Assembly (NCBI GenBank): GCA_900549745.1
Contig: URPJ01000008.1
Location: 1-64,000, forward strand
Source of the DNA: an uncultured Collinsella sp.
GTDB taxonomy: Bacteria > Actinomycetota > Coriobacteriia > Coriobacteriales > Coriobacteriaceae
Length of the DNA: 64,000 nt
Reading direction: 5' to 3'
Part shown: positions 15,131 through 24,071 of the stretch, in pieces
Numbering within the stretch: the first letter of the stretch is position 1
How the letters are laid out: the number at the start of each line of letters is the position of its first letter
Translations under genes and position numbers: made by a program
Notes under the pieces: model-generated
What the model was told of the DNA's origin: nothing
Database searches by the model: none
The model's input: the letters and a program-made list of their open reading frames with translations, nothing else

Positions 15131-16068
15131 TAGGCAGCCTCAATACGATGAAGGATTTCCTCAACGACCTCATCGATCGTACATTCATCCATATCGAACC
15201 ACACGATGCGGTCATCGCGTTTAAACCACGAAAGCTGACGTTTGGCATAGCGACGCGAACGCATCTTGATGAGTTCGCGAGCCTCATCCATAGAAATCAC
15301 GCCATTGAAAGCATCAATGATCTCTTTATAGCCAATTGCCTGCATCGACGTCAGGGCATCTCCCAGTCCCTGGTCCATAAGACCGCGGACCTCATCGACA
15401 AGGCCCTGCTCAAACATCATATCGACGCGCAGGTTAATGCGCTCGTAGAGCACCTCGCGATTGCGCGTCAGACCAAACCACAGAGCATGATAATGCTCGC
15501 GCGGAACACTAAACTGAGACTTTTGCTGCGCGTAGGACACTCCATCATCGTGCATTTCGAGCGCGCGAATCACGCGACGAACATTATGGGGGTGGATGAC
15601 CGCAGCGGACTCGGGGTCACGCTCGGCAAGCAGCGCGTGCAGCGCTTCCTCGCCTATGCGCTCGGCAAGTTCCTGATACCCCGCGCGACGATCGTCCTCA
15701 AGCTCGCCCGAGGGAAAATCCATCTCATCAAGGGCAGCCTTAAGATACAGCCCCGTACCTCCGCAAAAAACCGGCAGGCAACCCGAACCAAGGAGACGTT
15801 CAACATGCGCGCGAGCGTCAGCCTGATAAAGCGCAGCAGAATATGCCACACCCGGCTCTACAATGTCGACGAGACGCAGCGGCGCCGTACACTCATTGGG
15901 CGCCATCTTTGCGGTGCCGATGTCCATGCCGCGATAGATTTGCATCGCATCGCACGACAGCACTTCGGACGAAAGACGAGCGGCCAAACGGTCGGCAACA
16001 TCACTCTTACCAACCGCCGTCGGACCGACGATCGCAACGGCGGAAAGACCTGCCCCGGGAGAAACCAT
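15130..16068 (-). CDS. miaA: tRNA dimethylallyltransferase
   Basis: 312 residues; transfers a dimethylallyl group to N6 of A37 in tRNAs reading UNN codons. P-loop GPTAVGKSD is near the start, followed by the DAMQIYRGMDIGTAK motif and the KxxLxxPxGxxxDD-like region; the C-terminal CTD includes RSRRYAKRQLSWFKRD. It is coupled to miaB upstream and hflX downstream by TAATG junctions. MiaA and MiaB act one after the other on the same adenosine, so the gene order matches the pathway. Confidence 0.97.
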   Translation of the reverse strand: MVSPGAGLSAVAIVGPTAVGKSDVADRLAARLSSEVLSCDAMQIYRGMDIGTAKMAPNECTAPLRLVDIVEPGVAYSAALYQADARAHVERLLGSGCLPVFCGGTGLYLKAALDEMDFPSGELEDDRRAGYQELAERIGEEALHALLAERDPESAAVIHPHNVRRVIRALEMHDDGVSYAQQKSQFSVPREHYHALWFGLTRNREVLYERINLRVDMMFEQGLVDEVRGLMDQGLGDALTSMQAIGYKEIIDAFNGVISMDEARELIKMRSRRYAKRQLSWFKRDDRIVWFDMDECTIDEVVEEILHRIEAA

Positions 16069-17444
16069 TAGCGCGGCTCGCCCACAACGGAGCCGGACAA
16101 ATACCAGGTCTTGGCAACGTCAACGTCAACATCAACGATCTTGCCAACAAGCTGATCGATGCTGTAACCCTCGGGAATAGGCGCATGCACGGTCTGATTC
16201 TTGGGACTCTTGCCCAGCAGGACCGCGTCGTTCTTTTTACTCGTTCCCTCAATGAGCGCCGGCACCACAGTATGAAGCTCGCCCTGGTTATACTCGTGTG
16301 CCGTGGTCTCGATAACCTTAACCAGGCGGTTGAAACGCTCGAGAATAACCTCATGCGGCGTAGGATCGTCAATCTCGGCGGCCGGGGTACCGGCGCGCTT
16401 GGAATAGATGAAGGTATAGGCCTGAGCATAGCGGACCGTCTCAGCAAGTGAGAGCGTCTGCTCAAAGTCTTCTTCAGTCTCGCCCGGGAAGCCAACGATA
16501 ATGTCGGTCGAGAGCGCGATGTCGGGCATGCGGTTGCGAATGCGATCGACAAGGCCAAGATAGTCCTCGCGTGTATAACGGCGATTCATCTCTTTGAGGA
16601 TCCGTGTCGAGCCCGACTGAACTGCCAGGTGCAGCTGCGGCATAACGGCAGGCGTCTCTGCCATAGCGTCGATAGTCTCGGGCAACAGGTCTTTGGGGTG
16701 CGAGGAAGTAAAGAAAATACGCTCTACACCCGTATCGCCCACGGCACGCAAAAGGTCGGCAAAGCGCGGCTTGCCAAACAGATCGCGACCATAGGAGTTG
16801 ACGTTTTGACCCAGAAGCGTGACCTCACGCACGCCCTGGCGCACTAGACCGGTGACCTCGTCGACAATCTCCTCGAAAGGGCGGCTCTTTTCGCGACCGC
16901 GCACATACGGCACGATGCAATAGGTGCAGAAATTATTGCAGCCTGTCATGATGGGCACCCAGGCGTGATACTGAGTCTCGCGATGCCACGGCATGCTCAT
17001 GGCATCCGTATCCTCATGCTCATTGGTGCGGATATGACGCTTACCATCAAGGAACGCCTCGGCAATGAGCTCGGCCACATGTGCAATGGAATGCGTGCCA
17101 AAGATGACATTGACGTTATCGACATTGGTGAGCAGGCCCTCGCCATCGCGCTGCGCGATGCAACCGCCAACGGCAACCACACGCTTGCCCGAAGGCGAAG
17201 GCGGCAGGCTTTTGCAGGAATTGCACTGACCGTACAGGCGAGTATCGGCGGCCTCGCGCACGCAGCACGTCATGAAGACAACGATATCGGCATGCGCGGG
17301 ATCGAGCGCCATGAGGCAGCCATACGAATCAAGCAGACCGCTCACGCGCTCAGAGTCGTGCTGATTCATCTGGCAGCCAAAGGTGCGGATAAAGTAGGTT
17401 TTACCGGTAAGAATATCGCGTACGGAACGCTGGTCCATGTGCAT
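16068..17444 (-). CDS. miaB: tRNA-2-methylthio-N6-dimethylallyladenosine synthase
   Basis: 458 residues; radical-SAM methylthiotransferase that adds the 2-methylthio group to i6A37. The N-terminal UPF0004 domain has the second cluster cysteines (TFGCQMNQHDSE, MTCCVREAA, VGGCIAQ). The radical-SAM CxxxCxxC is GCNNFCTYCIVP. A TRAM domain closes the protein. Two near starts exist, ATG 17444 and ATG 17438; TTAGGA upstream favours neither strongly. Length is normal. Confidence 0.97.
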   Translation of the reverse strand: MHMDQRSVRDILTGKTYFIRTFGCQMNQHDSERVSGLLDSYGCLMALDPAHADIVVFMTCCVREAADTRLYGQCNSCKSLPPSPSGKRVVAVGGCIAQRDGEGLLTNVDNVNVIFGTHSIAHVAELIAEAFLDGKRHIRTNEHEDTDAMSMPWHRETQYHAWVPIMTGCNNFCTYCIVPYVRGREKSRPFEEIVDEVTGLVRQGVREVTLLGQNVNSYGRDLFGKPRFADLLRAVGDTGVERIFFTSSHPKDLLPETIDAMAETPAVMPQLHLAVQSGSTRILKEMNRRYTREDYLGLVDRIRNRMPDIALSTDIIVGFPGETEEDFEQTLSLAETVRYAQAYTFIYSKRAGTPAAEIDDPTPHEVILERFNRLVKVIETTAHEYNQGELHTVVPALIEGTSKKNDAVLLGKSPKNQTVHAPIPEGYSIDQLVGKIVDVDVDVAKTWYLSGSVVGEPR

Positions 17445-17483
17445 AAGTCCTAACGATGGGGAGCGAAACGAGGCAAGCAGAAG

Positions 17484-17801
17484 CTATGCCACAGGCTTAA
17501 CATCATCCATGACGACGTTATCCATAGCAGCTCGATTGATCTGGTGAACATAGATAGAAAGGCGGATGGCCGTGCGCGACTCCCCGTTAATGAGGATGTC
17601 GGAGAACACGGGCGCGCAGGAAATATCAAAACCAGTTGGAATCAAAAAACCGCGCGCGATAGCAACGGCCTTAATGGCCTGGTTGACGGCACCGGCACCG
17701 ACACACTGGATGTTGACGGGTACACCATCCTTGACCATGCCGGCGATGGCGCCGGCAACGGACGCGGGCGATGATTTGCTTGATACCTTCAGGCAATCCA
17801 T
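17484..17801 (-). CDS. spoVS: SpoVS-family protein
   Basis: 105 residues. The sequence LKVSSKSSPASVAGAIAGMV, the GAGAVNQAIKAVAIARGF stretch and TAIRLSIYV are hallmarks of SpoVS, an Alba-like fold first studied in Bacillus sporulation but also kept in non-spore-formers. The ATG at 17801 is chosen because AGGAG lies about eight bases before it; an in-frame start at 17876 lies inside the end of the preceding gene. It sits one gene away from rny, an association also known in Firmicutes. About 15 C-terminal residues extend beyond the usual length. A nucleic-acid-binding role is an inference from the fold. Confidence 0.92.
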   Translation of the reverse strand: MDCLKVSSKSSPASVAGAIAGMVKDGVPVNIQCVGAGAVNQAIKAVAIARGFLIPTGFDISCAPVFSDILINGESRTAIRLSIYVHQINRAAMDNVVMDDVKPVA

Positions 17802-17875
17802 GAAGAAACTCCTGCATTTAAAAGTACGTTTTAACTGCAATAACTGTATCGTACCGAGTGGACTCGGTAAAGGCA

Positions 17876-18961
17876 CTATTCCTCTTTGGCAAGATCAAAG
17901 GTCACGGTGATTCGATCACGCGAAACACGAATCTTTGGGTCGCCGCAAAGGTTGAGATAGTACCGGGCAGCAAGGTCATTAAAGTCGCGCTCCACAGCAC
18001 GCGAAAACTGTGCCATGTCATCCTTGGCAATACGTAGCCCGCGACGATCCTTCGCGAGATCGACAGGAGCCGGCGCATGCGAGGACGAATCACGCTCGCG
18101 CAGCAGACGCGCGGTCACACCGCGAACGGGCTTAATCTGCCCTGCCAAAATGCGATGGGCCGTGCGCTCGGACATCTCAAGACCCAAACCCGAACAGATA
18201 CGGATAAAGTCCTCGGCATCAGAAGCAAAGCCTAAACGATCGACAACCGGAAGCTCGCTCTCGTCATCAATGAACAGGAGACGAGACGTATCAAGCCGGC
18301 TTGACGCCTGAGCATAAAGGGTCGCGGCAATCTCAGACGGAGAACCAAGATAGACATCGCAACCACGCAACTCCTCGAGCGCAAACTCACAAGCAGCGCG
18401 AATAATATTATGCGGGCCGCGAGCACAGACATAACGTCCGTCCTCATCCTTGACGGCCTGGGGCCAGCTGGACTGATCGGCACGCTCACTGAGGCGGTTG
18501 GCCGCAACGCTCACCTTAAAGGCCGAGCCAAGGTCGACACCAGACGTGACCACACGGGCCTCGTCGGTGTTCTGCTTGATCGAAAACAATGCCATGCCAC
18601 GACCGTGAACGCCCCAACGGTCCATCTTCATGCTCTCGAGCTTGGAGGTAACGCGGGCATCGAAGATTCGCTCTTGCATATCCTGCGGAACACCCGAACC
18701 GTTATCCAGAAAGACAAGCGTGCGGACGCCATCTTCCTTGGTCGTAGCGAGATAGACTTTGTCGGCGCCGGCATCGCGAGCATTACGGAGCATTTCGATG
18801 ACGATATCCTCGACATGCTGAATGTCGTGCTTTGCCTGGCGCCGCTCGGCTTCCGAAACGCGGAGGCGGACATACCCCTCGCCAAGGTTCTCCTCGACGC
18901 GAAGGTTGCCCTCCCCCGACATCGACGCGATAAATGAGATGAGCTCGTTCGCGTCGCTCAT
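17876..18961 (-). CDS. Uncharacterised GHKL-type ATPase
   Basis: 361 residues. The first half is a Bergerat ATP-binding fold: N box IEMLRNARDAGA (about 54-65), G1 DNGSGVPQ (about 86-93), G2 GVHGRGMALFS (about 116-126). This resembles MutL/Hsp90/histidine-kinase ATPases, but there is no transducer, phosphorylatable His or Hsp90 middle domain that I recognise. The second half (about 180-361) is unlike any family I know and contains a short predicted HTH-like stretch. The ATG follows the rny stop by one base without a ribosome-binding site, implying coupling to rny; spoVS follows. A role with RNase Y is suggested by context only. Confidence 0.85.
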   Translation of the reverse strand: MSDANELISFIASMSGEGNLRVEENLGEGYVRLRVSEAERRQAKHDIQHVEDIVIEMLRNARDAGADKVYLATTKEDGVRTLVFLDNGSGVPQDMQERIFDARVTSKLESMKMDRWGVHGRGMALFSIKQNTDEARVVTSGVDLGSAFKVSVAANRLSERADQSSWPQAVKDEDGRYVCARGPHNIIRAACEFALEELRGCDVYLGSPSEIAATLYAQASSRLDTSRLLFIDDESELPVVDRLGFASDAEDFIRICSGLGLEMSERTAHRILAGQIKPVRGVTARLLRERDSSSHAPAPVDLAKDRRGLRIAKDDMAQFSRAVERDFNDLAARYYLNLCGDPKIRVSRDRITVTFDLAKEE

Positions 18962-18962
18962 G

Positions 18963-20513
18963 TTATTTAGCGATATCGACAGCGCGGCTCTCGCGAATCA
19001 CGACGACGCGCACCTGACCGGGATACTCCATCTCTTCCTCGATCTGATGGGCGATATCGTGAGCCAGGACCGTGGACTGGGCATCGGAGATCTTGTCCGG
19101 CTGAACCATGACGTGGACCTCGCGACCAGCCTGCATGGCATAGGTACGCTCGACGCCTTCATGGGAGTTGGCAATCTCCTCGAGCTTCTCAAGACGCTTG
19201 ATGTAGTTCTCGGCAGACTCGCGACGGGCACCGGGGCGAGAGGCAGAGACAGCATCGGCGGCCTGCACCAGGACATCGAGCACCGTGTTGGGGTCGACAT
19301 CGGCATGGTGAGCCTCAATAGCGTGGACGATAACGGGCTTCTCGCCATAACGGCGGGCAAGCTCGGCGCCGATGACGGCATGCGGGCCCTCGACGTCGTG
19401 GTCGATTGCCTTGCCCAGGTCGTGCAGCAGGCCGGCGCGCTTGGCGGTCACAACGTCCAGGCCAAGCTCGGAAGCCATCACGCCGCACAGATCAGAGACC
19501 TCGAGGGAATGCTGAAGCACGTTCTGACCAAACGAGGTACGGTAGCGCAGGGCACCAAGGGTCTTGACGATCTCGGGGTGCAGATCGTGGATGCCGGTAT
19601 CGAAGGCAGCCTGCTCGCCAGCCTCGCGCACGCGCTGCTGAACCAGGTCGGCGGCCTTGTGATACATCTCCTCGATACGGGCAGGGTGAATGCGGCCGTC
19701 GGCGATGAGGTTCTCGAGGGCGACACGGGCGGTCTCACGACGGACCGGGTCGAAGCTCGAAAGAACGACGGTCTCGGGCGTGTCGTCGATCACGAGGTTG
19801 ACGCCGGAAACCTGCTCGAAGGTCCGGATGTTGCGACCCTCGCGACCGATGATACGGCCCTTGAGGTCATCAGAGGGAATGTGCACGGAGGTAACGGTGA
19901 CCTCGGCAGTGTGATCGGCAGCGCAGCGCTGAATCGCCAGAGACAGAATCTCCTGGGCGGTCTTGTGGCACTCGGCGCGAACCTGCTGCTCGGACTCGCG
20001 AATGATCGTGGCGGCCTCGTGGGTGACCTCGCCGCGAACCTTATCAAGGAGCTCCTTGTGCGCGTCCTCGCGGGTAAGGTCGGCGATACGCTCGAGCTCG
20101 GAGGTCTGCTTTGCGCAGAGCTCCTCAAGCTCGCGGGAGCGCTTCTCGACCTGACCGGCCTGGCTGGACAGCTGATGCTCGCGCTTGTCGAGAGCGTCGT
20201 TGCGGCGATCGAGGGATTCCTCGCGCTGCATCACGCGGTTCTCGAGCGTACGAATCTCGTTCTTACGCTGCTTGTCCTCGGCCTCAGCGGCCTGCTTGTT
20301 CTTGATGATCTCCTCTTTAGCCTCGAGCAGAGCCTCTTTTTTGAGGGTCTCGGCCTGACGCTTAGCATCACCGATCAGGGACTCAGCCTGTGCGTGTGCC
20401 GACTGGATTTTTTCGTCGGCCTCGTGAAGACTACCCTGCTTGGCGGTGCGCATGTAGGCAATGGCGGCGATGGCACCCAAAACGATGCCAACGAGCGCTG
20501 CGATGATAGGCAT
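18963..20513 (-). CDS. rny: Ribonuclease Y
   Basis: 516 residues; membrane-anchored endoribonuclease that starts mRNA decay. One N-terminal membrane helix (about 2-22), a long charged coiled coil (about 25-200), a KH domain (about 205-265, GRIIGREGRNIRTFE), and an HD phosphohydrolase domain (about 330-425) with LLHDLGKAIDHDVEG. The ATG at 20513 is preferred over an in-frame GTG at 20519 because GGAG lies five bases before the ATG and overlaps the GTG. A consensus promoter is at 20680-20708. It is the first gene of a six-gene reverse operon ending with hflX. Confidence 0.97.
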   Translation of the reverse strand: MPIIAALVGIVLGAIAAIAYMRTAKQGSLHEADEKIQSAHAQAESLIGDAKRQAETLKKEALLEAKEEIIKNKQAAEAEDKQRKNEIRTLENRVMQREESLDRRNDALDKREHQLSSQAGQVEKRSRELEELCAKQTSELERIADLTREDAHKELLDKVRGEVTHEAATIIRESEQQVRAECHKTAQEILSLAIQRCAADHTAEVTVTSVHIPSDDLKGRIIGREGRNIRTFEQVSGVNLVIDDTPETVVLSSFDPVRRETARVALENLIADGRIHPARIEEMYHKAADLVQQRVREAGEQAAFDTGIHDLHPEIVKTLGALRYRTSFGQNVLQHSLEVSDLCGVMASELGLDVVTAKRAGLLHDLGKAIDHDVEGPHAVIGAELARRYGEKPVIVHAIEAHHADVDPNTVLDVLVQAADAVSASRPGARRESAENYIKRLEKLEEIANSHEGVERTYAMQAGREVHVMVQPDKISDAQSTVLAHDIAHQIEEEMEYPGQVRVVVIRESRAVDIAK

Positions 20514-20679
20514 GCTCACTCCTTTTTATGGATTCGTTACACAACAAAGCGAACCGTCCTTACGAACGGCTCGCGACATTTGAGTAATATGGGCGCAGCT
20601 TATGCGGGTCGGATACAGATAAACATATAAACAAACTCATCACAGATGAGCACATATCACAAAGCAAATGACGATGTTT

Positions 20680-20708
20680 ATCGTACGTTGAACCACAACA
20701 ACTGTCAA
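20680..20708 (-). promoter_or_regulatory. Sigma-A-type promoter of rny
   Basis: On the minus strand TTGACA (20708-20703) and TACGAT (20685-20680) are separated by exactly 17 bases. This leaves a leader of about 160 bases before the rny ATG, including an imperfect hairpin GCGAACCGT/ACGGCTCGC. The rest of 20514-20770 shows no gene. Confidence 0.85.
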
Positions 20709-20770
20709 ATAAATGCCCCCAACACGGCGGCTAAAACACGGTGAGCGGCAGGGCCACAAAACGCATACGC

Positions 20771-21463
20771 CTAAACCGCACATTCCTCGCGTTCGGCATC
20801 GAGACGTGCCTTAACGGCATCGGCGGCGATATGATACGAGAAGCCCTTGCCCATCAAAAACCGAACCAGTTTTTCGAATCCGCGCGTCTCTGGAACACGC
20901 CGCTTGGCGAGCAGGGCGGACGCACGCGCCAAATCGTCTTCGACGGCAAAATAATCCTCGGGATAACCGGGAATGTCATCGAGCACGACATGACGGCGCT
21001 TGAGCTCGGTCTCGATTTTGCGCTGTCCCCAACCGCGCCGCTTGCGCTCCTCGATAAAGTACGAGCAAAAGCGGTTCTCGTCTAAAAAGCGATACTCGGT
21101 GGCGCGCTCGACGGCGAAATCGATCGCGGTCTGGTGAAAGCCGTAGCGAGCCAGCTTGTCACGGACCTCGCCCGTCGCATGGTCGCGGCGCGATAACATC
21201 TCGGTCACCATGGTAAGTGCACATTTACGCTCGACGAGCTGCACCGCCTCACGAAAGTTGTCCCAATCACAGGGAAGATCGGGGCGGTTTTTGACATACA
21301 GGCGCGCGACCCGCACGGGAATCCAAATGGACCGCTCAAAACCGCCCTCAAGCTCACAATCGATATGTGCGCAAGGCTTTTTGGACGCATACCCGCTCGA
21401 GAACGAGGAGGCCGCCTTCTTATCGGGAAAGACGACCGTGGCCTCGGTCACCGTATACGACAT
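20771..21463 (-). CDS. recX: Regulatory protein RecX
   Basis: 230 residues; helical-repeat protein that binds RecA filaments and limits their activity. Three-helix repeats are visible, with LARYGFHQTAIDFAVERATEYRFLDENRF and RRGWGQRKIETELKRR as the conserved core. The first 75 residues are less conserved. It lies 11 bases after recA and is surely co-transcribed, so it shares the SOS control of recA. Confidence 0.93.
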   Translation of the reverse strand: MSYTVTEATVVFPDKKAASSFSSGYASKKPCAHIDCELEGGFERSIWIPVRVARLYVKNRPDLPCDWDNFREAVQLVERKCALTMVTEMLSRRDHATGEVRDKLARYGFHQTAIDFAVERATEYRFLDENRFCSYFIEERKRRGWGQRKIETELKRRHVVLDDIPGYPEDYFAVEDDLARASALLAKRRVPETRGFEKLVRFLMGKGFSYHIAADAVKARLDAEREECAV

Positions 21464-21474
21464 GAGCGTAACCG

Positions 21475-22623
21475 CTACTCGTCGTCATCATCGAGCATGG
21501 CGGAACCATCGATGGCATAAAGCTCGTCAAACTCCTCAGGCGCAGGCTGATCGGTCAGCTCGACCTCGGATGGAGCATCGTCGTCAAACTCAAGCCCGCA
21601 GGCAAGGCGGACCTTATGCTCAATCTCGTCGGCGCAATCAGGGTGTTCGCGCAGGAACGCCTTGGCGGCCTCGCGACCGTTGCCGAGCTTGTCCTCGCCA
21701 TAGGCAAACCAGGAGCCCATCTTCTTGCAGATGCCGCACTCGACAGCCATGTCCAGAATCGAGCCCTCCTTAGAGATACCCGTACCGTACATGATGTCGA
21801 ACTCAGCAGAACGGAACGGAGCTGCCACCTTGTTCTTAACGACCTTGGCGCGCACGCGGTTACCAATAACCTCGTCCTTAAGCTTAATGCTGTCGATGCG
21901 GCGAATGTCGATACGTACCGAAGAGAAGAACTTAAGGGCGCGGCCGCCCGTCGTGGTCTCGGGGTTGCCGAACATGACACCGATCTTCTCACGCAGCTGG
22001 TTAATGAAGATGCACGTCGTGTTGGACTTGGACAGCGAACCGGCGAGTTTGCGGAGCGCCTGGCTCATCAGGCGAGCCTGAAGACCGACCGTAGTGTCGC
22101 CGATCTCTCCCTCGATCTCGGCACGCGGGGTCAGCGCGGCGACGGAGTCGACGACGATGGCATCGATGGCGCCGGAACGCACGAGCATGTCAACAATCTC
22201 GAGCGCCTGCTCACCCGTATCGGGCTGGGAAATCAGTACCTCGTCGATATCCACGCCAATGCGCGCGGCATACGTGGGATCGAGCGCGTGCTCGGCATCG
22301 ATAAATGCCACAACGCCGCCCATAGCCTGGGCCTCGGCCAGGATCTCGAGCGAAAGCGTCGTCTTACCGGAGGACTCAGGACCGTAAATCTCGACGATGC
22401 GGCCGCGCGGCACACCGCCGATACCCAGAGCGGCATCGAGGGCCAGAGCGCCCGTGGGAATGGCCTCGACCTCGAGCTCGGGACCACCGTCGCCGTACCT
22501 CATGATGGAGCCTTGACCGAACTTCTTCTCGATCTCGGCCTTGGTGGTGGCGATCATCTCTTCGCGCTCTTTACCCGTCGTGGGTGCATGAACGGTACGT
22601 ACGGGACCTGAATTCTTGGCCAT
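21475..22623 (-). CDS. recA: Recombinase RecA
   Basis: 382 residues; DNA strand exchange, SOS induction through LexA cleavage, and recombination of incoming DNA. Walker A GPESSGKT, Walker B AIVVDSVAAL, the GNPETTTGGRALKFFSS loop and the FINQLREKIGVMFG segment are all present. The tail is acidic. The ATG at 22623 has GAGGAGG upstream; an in-frame start seven codons earlier lies over that site. It is preceded by a promoter whose spacer holds a LexA box, and further upstream by an 11-base-period repeat array shared with comEA. Confidence 0.98.
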   Translation of the reverse strand: MAKNSGPVRTVHAPTTGKEREEMIATTKAEIEKKFGQGSIMRYGDGGPELEVEAIPTGALALDAALGIGGVPRGRIVEIYGPESSGKTTLSLEILAEAQAMGGVVAFIDAEHALDPTYAARIGVDIDEVLISQPDTGEQALEIVDMLVRSGAIDAIVVDSVAALTPRAEIEGEIGDTTVGLQARLMSQALRKLAGSLSKSNTTCIFINQLREKIGVMFGNPETTTGGRALKFFSSVRIDIRRIDSIKLKDEVIGNRVRAKVVKNKVAAPFRSAEFDIMYGTGISKEGSILDMAVECGICKKMGSWFAYGEDKLGNGREAAKAFLREHPDCADEIEHKVRLACGLEFDDDAPSEVELTDQPAPEEFDELYAIDGSAMLDDDDE

Positions 22624-22653
22624 GAATAGCCCTCCTCTTAACAACCTGCATCG

Positions 22654-22682
22654 ATAATAAACGAACGGCTGTTCGTGGTCAA
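22654..22682 (-). promoter_or_regulatory. recA promoter with a LexA box in its spacer
   Basis: On the minus strand TTGACC (22682-22677) and TATTAT (22659-22654) are 17 bases apart. The LexA box CGAACGGCTGTTCG (22662-22675) fills the spacer, so LexA binding would block polymerase directly. Confidence 0.9.
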
Positions 22683-22713
22683 CCGTTCAGGCCAATCATA
22701 TGCAGGCAGTCTT

Positions 22714-22774
22714 TCCAAAACCCAACCAAACGCCGACCAAATACTGACCAAATGCTTGACCACATAGGGCCAAA
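22714..22774 (-). repeat. Array of ACCAAA-type repeats at about 11-base spacing upstream of recA
   Basis: On the plus strand TCCAAA, ACCAAA, ACCAAA, ACCAAA, ACCACA and GCCAAA start at 22714, 22725, 22736, 22747, 22759 and 22769. The steps are 11, 11, 11, 12 and 10, about one helical turn. The array ends 32 bases upstream of the recA -35 box, an activator-like position. Part of it recurs upstream of comEA (52152-52168). The rest of 22683-22849 shows no gene. Confidence 0.7.
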
Positions 22775-22849
22775 TATAGGCAAGGAAGGCGAAAATAAAC
22801 CTATGACCAGCAAAAACGCTGAATTTGTCAGAGGTCCCTATCTCCACAA

Positions 22850-22873
22850 TTAAGGGGCCCTAAGGCCCCTTAA
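22850..22873 (-). terminator. Hairpin after cinA, possible terminator
   Basis: TTAAGGGGCC (22850-22859) and GGCCCCTTAA (22864-22873) form a perfect ten-pair stem with loop CTAA, eight bases past the cinA stop. The following sequence on the minus strand lacks a strong U run, so termination is only probable. Confidence 0.5.
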
Positions 22874-22880
22874 AACACGT

Positions 22881-23417
22881 CTATTCCATAGAGTTGAGCA
22901 CAAGGGCAATGCGTCCCAATGCCTCCGCGACCGCATGGGCACGAACACACGAACGGTCGTCCTCATAGTGGCAGCGCACAGAGTCCACGACCGGCACTTC
23001 CCCATCAGCCGCGCGATACGCCCAGCCAATATAGAAAGTGCCAGCCGGATCGTCCTCAGTGCCGCCGCCGGGGCCGGCATAACCCGTTGCGCTCACTGCA
23101 ATATCGCTCTGATACAGCTCCAGCGAACCCGCCGCCATCTCGCGCGCGGTCTGATGCGACACCGCGGTATAGCGGTCGAGCGTCTCCTGCTCAACACCCA
23201 AAACGCGATGCTTAATCTCATCGCAGTAGGTCACCGCACCGCCACGCAGCACCGCCGAGGCGCCCGGGATATCGGCAATCGTCGAGGCGATCATACCTGC
23301 TGTCAGCGACTCAGCCGTCGAAACCGTCACGCCCCGAGCGCTCGCGCGCTCGACAATATCGCGCGCCAGTTCCTCGTTATGTGCGGAAATCTGCTCAAAA
23401 GAGTCCGTCATACCCAC
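22881..23417 (-). CDS. CinA C-terminal-domain protein (nicotinamide-nucleotide amidohydrolase)
   Basis: 178 residues, equal to the stand-alone CinA C-terminal (PncC) domain; converts nicotinamide mononucleotide to nicotinic acid mononucleotide in pyridine recycling. Family marks: VSTAESLTAGMIASTIADIPGAS (split here by eye into motif ESLTAG and the following loop), GGAVTYCDEIKHRVLGV, and SATGYAGPGGGTEDDPAGTFYIG in the second half. The N-terminal COG1058 domain of full CinA is absent. It ends the rnj-to-cinA operon just before recA, the typical cinA-recA neighbourhood. Confidence 0.93.
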   Translation of the reverse strand: MGMTDSFEQISAHNEELARDIVERASARGVTVSTAESLTAGMIASTIADIPGASAVLRGGAVTYCDEIKHRVLGVEQETLDRYTAVSHQTAREMAAGSLELYQSDIAVSATGYAGPGGGTEDDPAGTFYIGWAYRAADGEVPVVDSVRCHYEDDRSCVRAHAVAEALGRIALVLNSME

Positions 23418-23423
23418 CAGGAC

Positions 23424-24062
23424 CTAGACCGAAAAGACGATCTTGCGGCAGTTCCAGAAGTACTGGGCGCCCGAGATAACGGTCAGGACAACGGCAACGG
23501 CGTACAGGAAGCGCGACACCGAGTAGATGCCGAGCGTCAGCGCCAGCGGGCCAAGGTGCAAGCCGGCCATCGCAAAGACGCACAGGTAACCGCAGATGGA
23601 GACCATCGTGGTCGCCGTCTTGTACTTGCCAAGCTTATCGGCGGCAACGACCACGCCGGCGGCACTCGCAACCATGCGCAGGGCGCTTACCAACAGCTCG
23701 CGGAACAAGATGATGAACACGGACCAAACCGACACGGTGCCAAAGTCCAAGAACAGCAGCAGGGCCGAAAACACGAGCAGCTTATCGGCGATGGGGTCCA
23801 AGAATTTACCGAAGTCGGTGATCTCGTTGCGCGAACGCGCCAGATAACCGTCGACCTTATCGGTGCACGACAGGATCACATACAGAATGAAGGCAGCGGC
23901 GGCGAGCGGGCCGTCGAAGGTGCTCCAATCCGTACCGGCAACACTCGTGTGAGAAAGCGCCGACACGATCATGAACACCGGGATAAAGACGATGCGAACG
24001 CACGTCACGATGTTGGCGGGCGTCCAAACACTCGTCAGTTCCTTATTGCTCTCATTTGCCAC
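23424..24062 (-). CDS. pgsA: CDP-diacylglycerol-glycerol-3-phosphate 3-phosphatidyltransferase
   Basis: 212 residues, multi-pass membrane enzyme making phosphatidylglycerol phosphate. The CDP-alcohol transferase signature is complete (DKVDGYLARSRNEITDFGKF, then LDPIADK). WTPANIVTCVRI near the start is typical of PgsA. It sits between rimO and cinA, a conserved rimO-pgsA-cinA-recA order, which makes this the housekeeping PgsA and the copy at 2520 the paralogue. Confidence 0.96.
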   Translation of the reverse strand: MANESNKELTSVWTPANIVTCVRIVFIPVFMIVSALSHTSVAGTDWSTFDGPLAAAAFILYVILSCTDKVDGYLARSRNEITDFGKFLDPIADKLLVFSALLLFLDFGTVSVWSVFIILFRELLVSALRMVASAAGVVVAADKLGKYKTATTMVSICGYLCVFAMAGLHLGPLALTLGIYSVSRFLYAVAVVLTVISGAQYFWNCRKIVFSV

Positions 24063-24071
24063 GATGCTCTC

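Noticed and set aside
22662..22675. The recA palindrome as a terminator
   Set aside because: It matches the LexA box and sits exactly in the promoter spacer, upstream of the gene.
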